A program made the translations under genes and the position numbers. 64,000 nucleotides of DNA from Roseibium polysiphoniae (GTDB lineage: Bacteria > Pseudomonadota > Alphaproteobacteria > Rhizobiales > Stappiaceae). Positions 41,978 to 51,218 of the stretch are shown here, piece after piece. Each line of letters opens with the position of its first letter. The first letter of the stretch is position 1. Under the pieces are notes generated by a model. The model had not been told where the DNA came from and searched no databases. It was given only the letters and a program-made list of their open reading frames with translations. Where the stretch lies: positions 496,001-560,000 of the forward strand of contig NZ_JACYXJ010000004.1 of NCBI RefSeq assembly GCF_014842925.1, given 5' to 3'.

Positions 41978-42874
41978 TTAGAACAAATAATCGAGGACTG
42001 ACAGGTCGCTGAGTGAGCCGAGTGCCGCGTAGCTGGCCTCGAGTTGGACTTCATAGCTGGAGGCTTGAACGATCAATTCGGCAACATCGGAGGAATTGAG
42101 TTCGCTGGCCAGCGCCTCTGCTTCCGCGATGTATTCCTCTTCGGATGAGATGAAACTCTCCAAGCTAGATGCAGCTGTCGACGTGATGCTCTGCAGGGCA
42201 ATCACGCCATCTTGCGCCTCGACGAGAAGATCTGAAAGCACTTCGACATCATCTGTGGTCAGAGGATCTGCACTTGCCGCATAAGACAGCGCTCTCATGG
42301 CCGTTTCAATCGCCTCGGTATCCGCTGTAATGCCATAGTCGAGTGATCGCTCAGAGCTCAGGCGCACGGTTTGAACATAGGTGTCGCCCGTGTAGTAGCT
42401 GCTGTCTGTGGTGGTCAGATCGGTAGCCTCATAGGCCGTTAGATCGACCGGCGCTTCCTGGGTGTTGCTTCCGGCAAAGAGATAGCGTCCGGCAAGCTGT
42501 GTGTTGAGCAGCGAAGAGACATCTTCCAGATATGCTTCAGCAACGACCTGCAAGGCGGTGAGGTCCTCGTCGGTGAGGACTGCTGTCACGTCTGCGCGCA
42601 TGGACGTGAGAATGTCGCTGATGCCACCGAGCGCCGAATATGTCATTTCAACACGGGAGAGCGCATCTTCTGCAACAGACAGAGAAGCTTCGGATCTGGA
42701 GAGGGACACTTCCAGATCCACAAGCGTCGCGGCATCCGTTCCCAAGCCCGCATAGTCGGAGGAAATGGTGCCGCTGACCTGCTGTTCCTGATTGCTCGCG
42801 AGCTTGGCCTGAGTCTCGAGAGCGCTTTGCAAAATCGTGGATGACTGGCTGAATGTAGCAACACGCATGACCAT
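41978..42874 (-). CDS. flgL: flagellar hook-filament junction protein FlgL
   Basis: This is the second hook-associated protein (HAP3), joining FlgK to the filament. The 298-residue product has flagellin-like coiled-coil ends: an N-terminal helix with TFSQSSTILQSALETQAKLA and a C-terminal helix with ELIVQASSYEVQLEASYAAL; LAGRYLFAGSNTQEAPVDL is a typical FlgL segment. AGGAGG lies upstream of ATG 42874. It is last in the flgD-flgL run and 11 bases after flgK. It is atypical enough that flagellin-family confusion is possible, but the position after flgK settles it. Confidence 0.85.
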   Translation of the reverse strand: MVMRVATFSQSSTILQSALETQAKLASNQEQQVSGTISSDYAGLGTDAATLVDLEVSLSRSEASLSVAEDALSRVEMTYSALGGISDILTSMRADVTAVLTDEDLTALQVVAEAYLEDVSSLLNTQLAGRYLFAGSNTQEAPVDLTAYEATDLTTTDSSYYTGDTYVQTVRLSSERSLDYGITADTEAIETAMRALSYAASADPLTTDDVEVLSDLLVEAQDGVIALQSITSTAASSLESFISSEEEYIAEAEALASELNSSDVAELIVQASSYEVQLEASYAALGSLSDLSVLDYLF

Positions 42875-42885
42875 CGGTCTTCCTC

Positions 42886-44229
42886 CTATTGAACCGCAGT
42901 CAGCAAATCATCAAACATTTCCTGAACAACACTGAGAAGCGTCGAGGCGATTGAATAGAGCTGTTCGAGCTCGGAAAGACGGGTCAGTTCTTCATCGACA
43001 TTGACGCCATAGGTCGATGAAATCGTGTCAGAAATGGTGCTGAGTTCGGTTTCTGCCAATTCAAGCCGTGTCTCTGCGGTGGTGGTCGCATTGACGAGAT
43101 TTGAAAGAATGCTGTTGGCGTAATCCGTAAATGACATCTCGTCCGCGGATAGGTCTCCGGCAGCATCAAAGCTTACGCTCGCTTGCAGGACATCGAGCAG
43201 TTCATAGGCGACCTCGGACGGCAGCGTGTCGCCAAGCATCAGGCTCGGGTCGCTCTGAACTGTATCGCTGACGGCAATGTCCGAGGCGCCTGTACCGTTG
43301 AGGAGACCCGCGCTCACAGTGTTCAATTCATCGATGAAAGTGGTCGCCAGTTCGTCCAGCATGTCCTGATAGGCTGGCAGGGTTTCATCGCGAAGCTCGA
43401 TCAGGGCGCCCAGATTGCCAGTGTCGAGATCGCCGGTGATGTCGGTGCCATTCGCTGAAATGCTTGTGGTGCCGTCAGCTGCTGTTTCGGTGGTCAGAAG
43501 ATGCGCGCTGCCGTCGACGAGAACCTGACCATCGCTTGTGTATACCTTTACGGTCCCGTCGTCGGCCTTGAAGGTTGCGATTTCCAGTTGCTCGGAGAGA
43601 GATACAAGGGAAGCGTTCAACTGATCCTCAAGGTCCGCCGTGCTGTCGCCGCGGGCAGAGGCAGCTTCGATCTGCTCGTTCAAGGCATCGATTGTCTCTA
43701 TGGCCTCATTGGCGGCCATGACGCCATCTGCAATCTGCTCGTCGGCCTGATCTATTGATTGCTGAACATCCGTCGCAAGGCTGTTGAGCTGGTAGGTGAC
43801 ATCCTCAAGCGCTGACACGGCGGCACTGGCAAGACTTTCGCTTTCGGGAGTCTCGGCAAGTTCTGTCAGCGCGCTTTCGAAGGTGGCAATGGTATTGGAG
43901 ATCGAACTCCCGTCGCCATCTTCGCCAGTTGTTGATCCAAAAGACTGCTGTAGTCCGTCGAGGTAGTCGGCTGTGACGGTCGTGTTGACTGCGTTGGTGG
44001 TGGCGGTGAGCAGGTCGTCCAGTAGATATCGGCTGACACTTGAAGCTATGCCGGTAACCGCGACGCCGGAGCCATAGCCGAGAGTGGTTTGAGACTCCGC
44101 CGAGGCGGATTTTGCCGTATATCCCTCGGTATCTGCGTTGGCGATGTTGGAAGATGCGACCGACAACTGCACCTGCGCCGCGGTGAGCGCGCTGGCGGCA
44201 ATATAGGAAGACGTTGTCAGACTGGTCAT
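42886..44229 (-). CDS. flgK: flagellar hook-associated protein FlgK
   Basis: This is the first hook-filament junction protein (HAP1), 447 residues from ATG 44229, with GGAG 8 bases upstream. The N-terminus carries the rod/hook motif ASALTAAQVQLSVASSNIAN followed by ADTEGYT, and the C-terminus has the LSELEQLYSIASTLLSVVQE helix that closes the coiled coil. It is short for FlgK (often 450-550 or more), with an acidic, Ser/Thr-rich middle. It lies between the FlgN-like gene and flgL. Confidence 0.9.
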   Translation of the reverse strand: MTSLTTSSYIAASALTAAQVQLSVASSNIANADTEGYTAKSASAESQTTLGYGSGVAVTGIASSVSRYLLDDLLTATTNAVNTTVTADYLDGLQQSFGSTTGEDGDGSSISNTIATFESALTELAETPESESLASAAVSALEDVTYQLNSLATDVQQSIDQADEQIADGVMAANEAIETIDALNEQIEAASARGDSTADLEDQLNASLVSLSEQLEIATFKADDGTVKVYTSDGQVLVDGSAHLLTTETAADGTTSISANGTDITGDLDTGNLGALIELRDETLPAYQDMLDELATTFIDELNTVSAGLLNGTGASDIAVSDTVQSDPSLMLGDTLPSEVAYELLDVLQASVSFDAAGDLSADEMSFTDYANSILSNLVNATTTAETRLELAETELSTISDTISSTYGVNVDEELTRLSELEQLYSIASTLLSVVQEMFDDLLTAVQ

Positions 44230-44264
44230 CAACTGGGCTCCGGTTCGCGCTCAAGCGTGTTTGG

Positions 44265-44756
44265 TTACGCTTCGTACCGCCGTCCGATCGAGACGGGATG
44301 CGGAGTGTTCTGGTTGTATTGGCCGTTGACGCCATATCTTGCCGTCGATTGCTGCTTGTCCTGGATGGCTCGCATGATGGTTTTCACCCTCCGGCGGTTC
44401 GCGGTGAGGGCGCGGACCAGGTTCTGATTGTTGTGCGCGAGTGCAGTCGTCAGTTTTTCGTTTCTGTGCTGGAGCTCTGTGAATTTCCCGGGCGACGCGA
44501 GCAGGAAGATGTTGCTTTGCGCCCTGAATTTTTTCAGGAACAGCTCAAGTTCTGCTGCCAGTTTCTGTTTTCTCTCAAGAAGATCTTCAATGGAGGTCGG
44601 GCGACCGCTTGTCAGCCTGCGGTTCTCTTCCTCGGTGACCGCAATAAGATCATCTGCAACGCAGATCGCATGATCGACGATCGCTTCTACCTTTGCGATG
44701 TCTTTTGGGGACAAGACCACGTTCGGCTGTTTCTCTGATTGCGTTGTCATGTTCAT
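44265..44756 (-). CDS. FlgN-like flagellar chaperone (tentative)
   Basis: This is a 163-residue, mostly helical and charged protein with long coiled-coil stretches (about 15-125: IDHAICVADDLIAVTEEENR, LLERKQKLAAELELFLKKF). Size, helical nature, the ERK-rich centre and the position directly before flgK and flgL fit FlgN, the export chaperone for those two proteins. Sequence identity to FlgN cannot be judged here. It overlaps the small upstream gene by 4 bases. Confidence 0.6.
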   Translation of the reverse strand: MNMTTQSEKQPNVVLSPKDIAKVEAIVDHAICVADDLIAVTEEENRRLTSGRPTSIEDLLERKQKLAAELELFLKKFRAQSNIFLLASPGKFTELQHRNEKLTTALAHNNQNLVRALTANRRRVKTIMRAIQDKQQSTARYGVNGQYNQNTPHPVSIGRRYEA

Positions 44757-45010
44757 CGTCCCTGTTTCTTCAATGTGTCGACCGTGCGGCTGTATGCGCC
44801 GATGACTTGTGTCGCCGTGGTGGAGCGGGACATCTTTTCTCCCGCTGCCTCTTGTTGCTGACGCATGCGGCGCATCAGGTCCTGGAGGTCGCGTTTGCAG
44901 ACCAGCAGCCTCAATTTTTGGGCTGCAGAACGCGGAGAAGCTTCAAGCCGAAGGATTTCAGCCCTCAATCGCCGGCGTTCTTCCTTGCAAGCTTTGAGCT
45001 CTTCGGTCAT
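44753..45010 (-). CDS. small coiled-coil protein in flagellar operon
   Basis: This is an 85-residue protein starting at ATG 45010, five bases after the flgE stop, and overlapping the FlgN-like gene by ATGA. It is very basic and helical (ACKEERRRLRAEILRLEASP, DLQDLMRRMRQQQEAAGEK) and probably forms a coiled coil. A longer frame into flgE is open but not credible. Its operon place suggests an export or regulatory helper, FliJ-like in character, but I do not recognise the family. Confidence 0.62.
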   Translation of the reverse strand: MTEELKACKEERRRLRAEILRLEASPRSAAQKLRLLVCKRDLQDLMRRMRQQQEAAGEKMSRSTTATQVIGAYSRTVDTLKKQGR

Positions 45011-45015
45011 CGCCG

Positions 45016-46272
45016 TCACCGGACCGCATCCAGGAGTGTGTCGAACATGTCGCTGGCCGTAGACATGATCTGCGATGCTGCGGAATAGGCTTGCTGTGCG
45101 GACATCATGTTTGAGAATTCTTCTCCGGTGTCCACGGTGCTGGCTTCCAGCCAACCGCCTTGTATGGAGCCTGCGCCGCCTTCTCCAGCTTCATGCAGAG
45201 TGGCGTTGCCCGAGGTAGATGATCGCGAATAGATGCCTTCGCTGTCTTCCTCGAGACCGTCCGGATTACCGAATGTCGCAATTGGGATCTGGTAAATCGA
45301 GCGTTCTTCGCCGTTGTCGAAGAAAGCAATGACGGAGCCATCATCGGAGATCTCGATTGAGCTCAGATTGCCGTACGCCAAGCCGTCCTGGTCGATGGAT
45401 TGGACATCGATTGAGGGGTCACCATCATCGGAGGCGTATTGTGTGAGGCCAGTCGTGCTATCTGCATCGCCCAGCCCGAGGGTTATGGAGCTGTCTGCTG
45501 CACCCGTGGTCCAGCCTTCGATTGTCAATTCGGCCGGATCCGGGTTTGTCGAGGCCAAGGTGCCATCGGCATTAAACGTTACTTCTACCGCCGCAGAGGT
45601 GACCGTTCCGATCGTCTCTCCTGTAGAGGAGAGGGTGGGGTCGGAGTATGCAATCTCCCACGTGTTTTCCGCGGTCTTGCTATAGGTTGCAGTTACCGTG
45701 CTTGTGGTGCCCAGGGAATCATAGACCTCAAAGCTTGTTTCAAAGCTGTCACCAACTTCTGCATCTGCCGGGAGATTGGCCTGGAACTCCACACTTGATG
45801 TGGCGTCGACAGAGCTCTGGACGGAATCGAGATCAATGGCCTCCAGCGAATTCTCGCTGGTGCCACCGGTGACCTCCCCATCGGCATCGGTCGTCCAGCC
45901 CAGGAGATAGTAGCCGCCGTTGGTCAGGTAACCGTCGCTGTCGACAGTGAACTCACCATCTCGGGTGTAATAGGTTGATGTCGCGTCTGTTCCATCGGAG
46001 ACAATGAAGAAGCCATCGCCCTCAATTGCGAGGTGGGTCGCATCTGTCGACTGGACCAGGAGGCCTTGCTGATCGACGTTTGAGACCATTGTTGCGGCGA
46101 CGCCGCCGCTCGAATTCGTTCCGCTTCCTGCGACCAGACTGGAAAAGCTTGTTGACGATGACTTGTAGGCAGTCGTCTGAGAGTTGGCCAAGTTGTCTGA
46201 GATGACGGAAAGCGCCGTGCTCTGCGCAGACAGCGCGGAGATCGATGCGTTGAGGGCTCCTTGCAAGCTCAT
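45016..46272 (-). CDS. flgE: flagellar hook protein FlgE
   Basis: This is the structural protein of the flexible hook, 418 residues. The N-terminal motif ALNASISALSAQSTALSVIS is followed by DNLANSQTTAYKSSSTSF, and the C-terminal FSNMMSAQQAYSAASQIMST helix with a final FDTLLDAVR is typical. The middle is beta-rich, acidic and threonine-rich (DGFFIVSDGTDATSTYYTRD). It follows flgD by 9 bases. FlgD and FlgE adjacency is standard. Confidence 0.95.
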   Translation of the reverse strand: MSLQGALNASISALSAQSTALSVISDNLANSQTTAYKSSSTSFSSLVAGSGTNSSGGVAATMVSNVDQQGLLVQSTDATHLAIEGDGFFIVSDGTDATSTYYTRDGEFTVDSDGYLTNGGYYLLGWTTDADGEVTGGTSENSLEAIDLDSVQSSVDATSSVEFQANLPADAEVGDSFETSFEVYDSLGTTSTVTATYSKTAENTWEIAYSDPTLSSTGETIGTVTSAAVEVTFNADGTLASTNPDPAELTIEGWTTGAADSSITLGLGDADSTTGLTQYASDDGDPSIDVQSIDQDGLAYGNLSSIEISDDGSVIAFFDNGEERSIYQIPIATFGNPDGLEEDSEGIYSRSSTSGNATLHEAGEGGAGSIQGGWLEASTVDTGEEFSNMMSAQQAYSAASQIMSTASDMFDTLLDAVR

Positions 46273-46281
46273 GCCGGCCCC

Positions 46282-46968
46282 CTACTGCGCTGCGACGACG
46301 GCGAGGACGTCGTCGAGAAGAACAGAGGAATCTCCAATACCCAGGACGGCTTCGTCGCTGGTTGTGTCGACAGCAGTCACCTCAGCGATGACGGTCGTGT
46401 ATCCCGAAACATCATTGCCATCGGCGTCTTGGGCTTCCACCTCGATGGTATACAGTCCGCCATCTTCAAGCTGCTCACCGCTGGATGTAACGCCGTCCCA
46501 TGTGAATGAGTGAGAGCCCTCATCTGTCTCTCCTGTTTCGCTAAAGACCGTGTTTCCGTCTTCATCGAGGATGTTGACCGTGACGCTCTCGGCTTCACTC
46601 TCCAAGGTGTAGGACCATTCGGCCTCACCATCTTGAATCGACGTCGTGTTGCCGACCGCTTCGACGGTTTGTCCGAGGTAGCCAAGGCCCTGTGAGTTCA
46701 TGAGGCTGGCCAGCGTATCGGTGATCGAAGAGAGCTGGTCAGAGATCTCCGATTGGGTCTCATAGCTGGCGTAATCGACCATCTGACTGATGTATTCGCT
46801 CGTATCGGTCGGGTCGGTCGGATTTTGGTTCTGAAGCTGTTCTACCATCAGCATCAGGAATTCGTCACTGTCGATAGAGGTTCTGTCATCGTCGGACGTT
46901 GTTGATGTCGTCGATGTTGACGTAGTGCTTGTTATGTCCGAGTAGTAATTTACGGTTGATATAGTCAT
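46282..46968 (-). CDS. flgD: flagellar hook cap protein FlgD
   Basis: This is the scaffold that caps the growing hook, 228 residues. It has a Ser/Thr-rich start, the FlgD signature DEFLMLMVEQLQNQNPTDPT, YISQMVDYASYETQSEIS and a C-terminal FlgD Ig/tudor-type domain (HSFTWDGVTSSGEQLEDGG, YTIEVEAQDADG). GAGGG lies 7 bases before ATG 46968. It starts the hook-gene run. The upstream 374-base gap probably has the promoter. Confidence 0.94.
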   Translation of the reverse strand: MTISTVNYYSDITSTTSTSTTSTTSDDDRTSIDSDEFLMLMVEQLQNQNPTDPTDTSEYISQMVDYASYETQSEISDQLSSITDTLASLMNSQGLGYLGQTVEAVGNTTSIQDGEAEWSYTLESEAESVTVNILDEDGNTVFSETGETDEGSHSFTWDGVTSSGEQLEDGGLYTIEVEAQDADGNDVSGYTTVIAEVTAVDTTSDEAVLGIGDSSVLLDDVLAVVAAQ

Positions 46969-47342
46969 ATCGCCGCCCTCGCTCGATTAATACTTTTCGA
47001 GGGCAAGCGTGAATTATCGAAATCGACAAATTGCCCTGTATAGTATTGAAACGGGCGCAATAGTCATTTCAGGCGGGGTTTTTCAAAGAATTTACTTGGG
47101 AATATTCTGCCTAGAGAAATTTAAGCTTGGCGGGAAGAAATTTCCTAGCTTTATTAATCTGAATTTGACTGAAATCCAGGCTCCGTGACGAGTGCGTACA
47201 CGGCGCCTTGTACGCGCATTGCGATTTGCGAAGATTGGTGGGCAAAAAATACCAGCTAGCGGACGTCTGGGCAGCGTCAGAAACAGACGGCAAGGAATGC
47301 TGGTTCCTTACGGCTCTGTCCCGTCGCCCAGAGGCTTGCACG
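46969..47342. promoter_or_regulatory. promoter region upstream of flgD
   Basis: This is a 374-base gene-free stretch. On the minus strand it carries GCTAGGAAATTTCTTCC (47133-47149), which matches TAGGAAATAACTTCC near 52021 upstream of the sigma-factor gene in 13 of 15 positions. A further CTAGAG lies at 47111-47116. These may be sites for a shared flagellar activator; no terminator or small RNA is evident. Confidence 0.5.
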
Positions 47343-47636
47343 TCAGGAAATTTCGCGTGCTTTTTTGAGGATTTTCGTCGCAAGGCCTTTGGGGGCCAAG
47401 CGGGGCTGATGGGAAGAAAGCAGTGCCTTCAAGGCTTGCTCTTCTTCCAGCCGATTTTTCGCAGCACTGCACATTTTCAGCAGCTCTCTAGCAGGCTCTT
47501 GTTCAGCCGAAGGCCAAACATTCAGATCTGAGCCGTGTTTGTCCAACAGCGCATCAAACTTCTCTATTGCCATTTGATGCTTCACTGAAGTCATAACCAA
47601 ACCAGACAGAATCCGTGCATGACCAAAACGGTACAT
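47343..47636 (-). CDS. small protein with FDALLDKHGSDLNVWP motif
   Basis: This is a protein of up to 97 residues, with possible starts at 47636, 47594 or 47573 and no clear ribosome site. Its core, KFDALLDKHGSDLNVWP then KMCSAAKNRLEEEQALKALL, looks like the short soluble proteins often encoded just downstream of ECF sigma factors in alphaproteobacteria. Here it lies four genes downstream of the ECF sigma gene at 51219, after fliS. A role as an anti-sigma or sigma partner is inference. Confidence 0.6.
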   Translation of the reverse strand: MYRFGHARILSGLVMTSVKHQMAIEKFDALLDKHGSDLNVWPSAEQEPARELLKMCSAAKNRLEEEQALKALLSSHQPRLAPKGLATKILKKAREIS

Positions 47637-47660
47637 GCGCGGATGTTGGTTGTCTATGGC

Positions 47661-48104
47661 TTAGACGCATTCAGCAACAATTCGTTCAGCTCGTATGTCC
47701 TCGAGCAGAGTTTGCTGATTTCGCGCTGATAGCGTGGTCATCTCGGCCCAGGCGTTGCGCAATTCGAGCAAGCCCGTCGCAATCGTGCAGAAACGGTCGC
47801 TCGCATCGGACTTTGATGCGGCGCTGTTCAACGCGAAAATATTGCGCGTGTACATGTCGATCAGTTGCCGGGCGAGAGTTCTATCAACATCAAGGTCTAC
47901 GTTCTGGCGAAGTCCGCGCAGGATCCCGGTCGCACGTGCGATACGCGCGTGTGCCTGGTCAAATTCCTTTTTGCGGAGATGTCCCGCGGCAAGAATGATC
48001 GCATTCAAGACTTCGTCGAGCAGGAGGGTCATTGCGGCGGTCGGGGCGACAGTGGTCGCGGCTGTGCGATAGGCGGCAATTGCCCGGTTCATGGCGTAGC
48101 TCAT
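47661..48104 (-). CDS. fliS: flagellin export chaperone FliS
   Basis: This is a four-helix-bundle chaperone that caps flagellin before export. The 147-residue product begins MSYAMNRAIAAYRTA, followed by LLLDEVLNAIILAAGHLRKK, HARIARATGILRGLRQNVDL and the TRNIFALNSAASKS segment, all in FliS order. AGGAG lies inside the end of fliD, and the two genes nearly abut (fliD stop at 48108). It has a C-terminal extension of about 20 residues (LEDIRAERIVAECV). Confidence 0.88.
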   Translation of the reverse strand: MSYAMNRAIAAYRTAATTVAPTAAMTLLLDEVLNAIILAAGHLRKKEFDQAHARIARATGILRGLRQNVDLDVDRTLARQLIDMYTRNIFALNSAASKSDASDRFCTIATGLLELRNAWAEMTTLSARNQQTLLEDIRAERIVAECV

Positions 48105-48107
48105 CAC

Positions 48108-49811
48108 TTAATCTCCTGAACTTAGAAGAGCTTCAAGGTATTCAATGTCGGCCTGAGCCGCTTCGATCTCTGCCTGATAGGATGCGTACAGCTCAGTCAG
48201 ATAGTCCCGGTAGTCGTCAGCATCGCTGATGATGCTGTCGTATTCCTCTTCGTAGTCCGTGTTTTGATCACTTAACGTGGTGATGATCTCGGTGAGAACG
48301 CCATCGTCCTCATCCGCATATTGGTTCACGACGTTGTAGAGGTTTTCCGCGAGGCCGGATGTGAACGTCATGTCGACGGTCTGGCTCTCCGTCCCGGTGA
48401 ACACGAAGCTGATCCCGTCGTAGATGCTGCCCTCTACACCAACGATACGTGTGCCGCTCACCTCAAACAGGCCCTCGGCACCATCGACAAGGACGCTTGT
48501 GACACTGCCCTCGTCATCCACTTCGATATCGAGTGAAAGCTCATCAGGCATTGAGTCGCTGCGTGCGAGGAGCGCCAGATCATTGGAGCTTGTCTCCATG
48601 TTGAAGAGCAGGAGATCCTCGATCGCATCGAGATCGGTGAGGAGCGCATCCGAAAGCGTGTCGTCGTCGACTTCCAGGTAATTGCTGCTGTCATACGATA
48701 GGCCGATCAATGACATGCCTTCATTGTCGATGATCGTCGCCAGGCTGGAAGCGATACCCGAGTTTGCCAGGCGCATTGTGCTGTCGCCGAACAACACTGC
48801 ATCATCGGATGCGCCGCCCGAGGAGGAAACCTCCTGCTGGGTCAGGGCCCATTCCCGGTAGGCATTGTATGTGTCGACGAGCGTGTAGATCGCGTCTTGA
48901 ATTGTCGTCAGCGATTGTGCGACTTCAACCGAGATGTAGTCGTCATCGCTGGTTTCCTGGTAAATCGAGAAGGTCAATCCATCAACAACGTCGTCGATGA
49001 CGTTGCTGTCACGTGTGACCTGGATGCCATCAACGCTAATGATGGCGTCTTGCGATGACTGTAGTTCGCTTGTGAAGGCTCCCGATGTGTCCGTCACGCC
49101 AAGGGACTGGCCGATATCGTCACCGGACGTTGAAGACAGGACGATGTCCTGACCCGTTTCTGTGGCGCTGAGAACAAGCTGGAATTCTGTGTCTGAGACC
49201 TGGATCACTGAAGCAGAGACGCCTGTTGTATCTGACAGCAGGTTTATCTCTTCGGCAATCTCATCAAGCGACATGTCCTCGGTAATGGAGATCTCGCTGG
49301 CACTCTCGCCGTCTTCATACTCGGCTCCGTCGAGCTCAAGTGTGAAGCTTCCCGACAATCCAAGTTCCGCGGTACTGTCTGCGTAAATGTCACCCGCCAC
49401 TTTCTGACTGGTCGCGAGTTGCAGGATTTCAAGCTGATAGGTCGCAACATCCACGCCATCATCAGCGGTGACGACAACCGCGGATTCTGCAGTCACATCG
49501 CCGTAGCCTGTCAGATAGGCTTCGCGAACAGAGAAAATGTCGTCAGATTCTGTGAGCGAGTTGGTCGTGCCGCGGATCGTGTCGAGTGCATCCTCCATAT
49601 CCTGCAGGAGAGATTGCATTTCCTCGTAGGCCGCGATTTCGGCCTCGTTCTCGAGCATCTTGATTTCGATGGTGTCGGCGGGAAGCTCTTTTTGCATGAC
49701 AGCCGCCTCGATCAAAGCGTCCCAATCGATGTCCGAGTTTGCGTTGGCAGTCGCGGTGTATACGGTTTCTGTCGTCGTCACCGTGGTCGATGTCGTATCG
49801 GTCACACTCAT
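48108..49811 (-). CDS. fliD: flagellar filament cap protein FliD
   Basis: This is hook-associated protein 2, which folds flagellin at the filament tip, 567 residues. It shows the N-terminal helix (IDWDALIEAAVMQKELPADT), the FliD beta-domain pattern LEILQLATSQKVAGDIYADS (the LATSQ motif is typical), AQDAIISVDGIQVTRDSNVI-like central repeat and a C-terminal helix with YASYQAEIEAAQADIEYLEA. It lies between fliC and fliS. The composition is very acidic with many Ser/Thr. Confidence 0.92.
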   Translation of the reverse strand: MSVTDTTSTTVTTTETVYTATANANSDIDWDALIEAAVMQKELPADTIEIKMLENEAEIAAYEEMQSLLQDMEDALDTIRGTTNSLTESDDIFSVREAYLTGYGDVTAESAVVVTADDGVDVATYQLEILQLATSQKVAGDIYADSTAELGLSGSFTLELDGAEYEDGESASEISITEDMSLDEIAEEINLLSDTTGVSASVIQVSDTEFQLVLSATETGQDIVLSSTSGDDIGQSLGVTDTSGAFTSELQSSQDAIISVDGIQVTRDSNVIDDVVDGLTFSIYQETSDDDYISVEVAQSLTTIQDAIYTLVDTYNAYREWALTQQEVSSSGGASDDAVLFGDSTMRLANSGIASSLATIIDNEGMSLIGLSYDSSNYLEVDDDTLSDALLTDLDAIEDLLLFNMETSSNDLALLARSDSMPDELSLDIEVDDEGSVTSVLVDGAEGLFEVSGTRIVGVEGSIYDGISFVFTGTESQTVDMTFTSGLAENLYNVVNQYADEDDGVLTEIITTLSDQNTDYEEEYDSIISDADDYRDYLTELYASYQAEIEAAQADIEYLEALLSSGD

Positions 49812-49845
49812 CGAAAAGCTCCGGTTCTAACGAAGTTTCATGGAG

Positions 49846-49905
49846 CCGGGTCACCTGTCACACCGCCGGAGCGAGGCATCTAGTGGGGTGTTCAAGGTGA
49901 CCCGG
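49846..49905 (-). repeat. inverted repeat between fliC and fliD
   Basis: CCGGGTCACC at 49846-49855 and GGTGACCCGG at 49896-49905 are perfect 10-base inverted arms 40 bases apart, beginning 11 bases after the fliC stop (minus strand). No T-run follows. It could stabilise the abundant fliC message or partially block read-through into fliD. Confidence 0.55.
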
Positions 49906-49915
49906 TAACTTGGTC

Positions 49916-51088
49916 TTAGCGGATCAGGGAGAGAAGGTTTTCAGGCATCTCATTGGCCTGGGTGGCCGCTGCGACAGCAGCCTGAACCTTCACGCTCGCG
50001 GCGGACAGGGCGGCCTGTTCCTTCGCAATGTCAACGTCGGCGATCGCCGACTGTGCAGCGTCGAGGTTTTCGATGCTGGTGTCGATCTGCTCGGAGCGGA
50101 ACTCAAACCGCGACATGGTCGCACCCATCTCGGCGCGCGCGTTGGAGACCTCATCAATTGCCATATCGAGGACTGAGAGAGCTTCCTTTGCGCCATCTGC
50201 TGTCGAGATATCGAGTTCAGCGATGCCAAGGGCCTCTGTGGTCAGTTCGGGAAGCGCGAGATTGATCGTGTCTGCCGAAGATGAGCCGACAACAATGTCA
50301 GCGCCCGTTGTGTCGACCTCCGTCGCGGTTCCGCTCGTGGTTCCGGCAGTCAAGCCCAGAGTTGCGAGGTTGAGCGTACCAGTGCCGTCTTCCAGGGTAA
50401 TGGAAGCGTTGTCTCCGGAGTCCAGCGTCGTCAGCGTGAGCGTGCCGGATTCATTAGACGCTACGACTGTATATTCGCCCTCATCCTGCAGGCCTGAATT
50501 GATCTGCTCCACCATTTCGTCCACGGTCAGTGTGGTGTCGTCGGTGGTCAGCTCAATTTCAATGTCGTTGATGGTGATGGTGCCGGTGGTGTCGGCCGTC
50601 ACTGTTGCGTCAGCTGTGGCGCCTGTCACGGTCGCCACCGTTTCAATGGTGTCGTCCGAGAAATCACTGGAGCCATCGAGAAGGCTCTGGCCGTTGTAGC
50701 GTGTGCTTTCAGCGATGCCGTTGATTTCTTCCTGAAGCTGTTCGAATTCAGCCTGGATGTAGGCGCGCTCGGTATCTGTCACGGTTCCCGAGGCGGATTG
50801 TGAAGAAAGCGTCTTCATACGCTCAAGAATGTCGCTGACGTTGGCGGCGCCGCCATCGGCTGTCTGAAGCACCGAGATGCCATGCGAGGCATTGGTCGAG
50901 GCCTGCTCCAGCGAAGCTACATCCGATGAAATCTTGGTCGCGATGGCCAGTCCTGCCGCGTCGTCGGAGGCCTTGGTGATGCTTGAGCCGCTGGCGAGCT
51001 TGGCAAGCGAGTCGGATTGTTCGGAGGAATTTGAGTTCAGGTAGCGAACCGCTGTGTTTGCCGCGGTATTGGTCGAAATAACAGGCAT
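49916..51088 (-). CDS. fliC: flagellin
   Basis: This is the filament protein, 390 residues. The conserved N-terminal D0/D1 region starts MPVISTNTAANTAVRYLNSN and includes LASGSSITKASDDAAGLAIA. The C-terminal D1/D0 ends with AAVAAATQANEMPENLLSLI. The middle (about 145-290) is a variable Thr/Val-rich D2/D3 domain. A single flagellin gene is present here, followed by fliD and fliS and preceded by an ECF sigma gene. It begins unlike the classical Rhizobium/Agrobacterium flagellins. Confidence 0.95.
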   Translation of the reverse strand: MPVISTNTAANTAVRYLNSNSSEQSDSLAKLASGSSITKASDDAAGLAIATKISSDVASLEQASTNASHGISVLQTADGGAANVSDILERMKTLSSQSASGTVTDTERAYIQAEFEQLQEEINGIAESTRYNGQSLLDGSSDFSDDTIETVATVTGATADATVTADTTGTITINDIEIELTTDDTTLTVDEMVEQINSGLQDEGEYTVVASNESGTLTLTTLDSGDNASITLEDGTGTLNLATLGLTAGTTSGTATEVDTTGADIVVGSSSADTINLALPELTTEALGIAELDISTADGAKEALSVLDMAIDEVSNARAEMGATMSRFEFRSEQIDTSIENLDAAQSAIADVDIAKEQAALSAASVKVQAAVAAATQANEMPENLLSLIR

Positions 51089-51218
51089 CTTCTTCTCCTC
51101 AGGTCACAGGATCCACGCTCATTCGCGGCGCGGTCAGCACGACTGATCGCGCTCTGAGGGTTGAACGGAGGAGAAGATCGAATTCGGGCGCTATTTATTT
51201 TTTTCGATTTAAGTAGAG

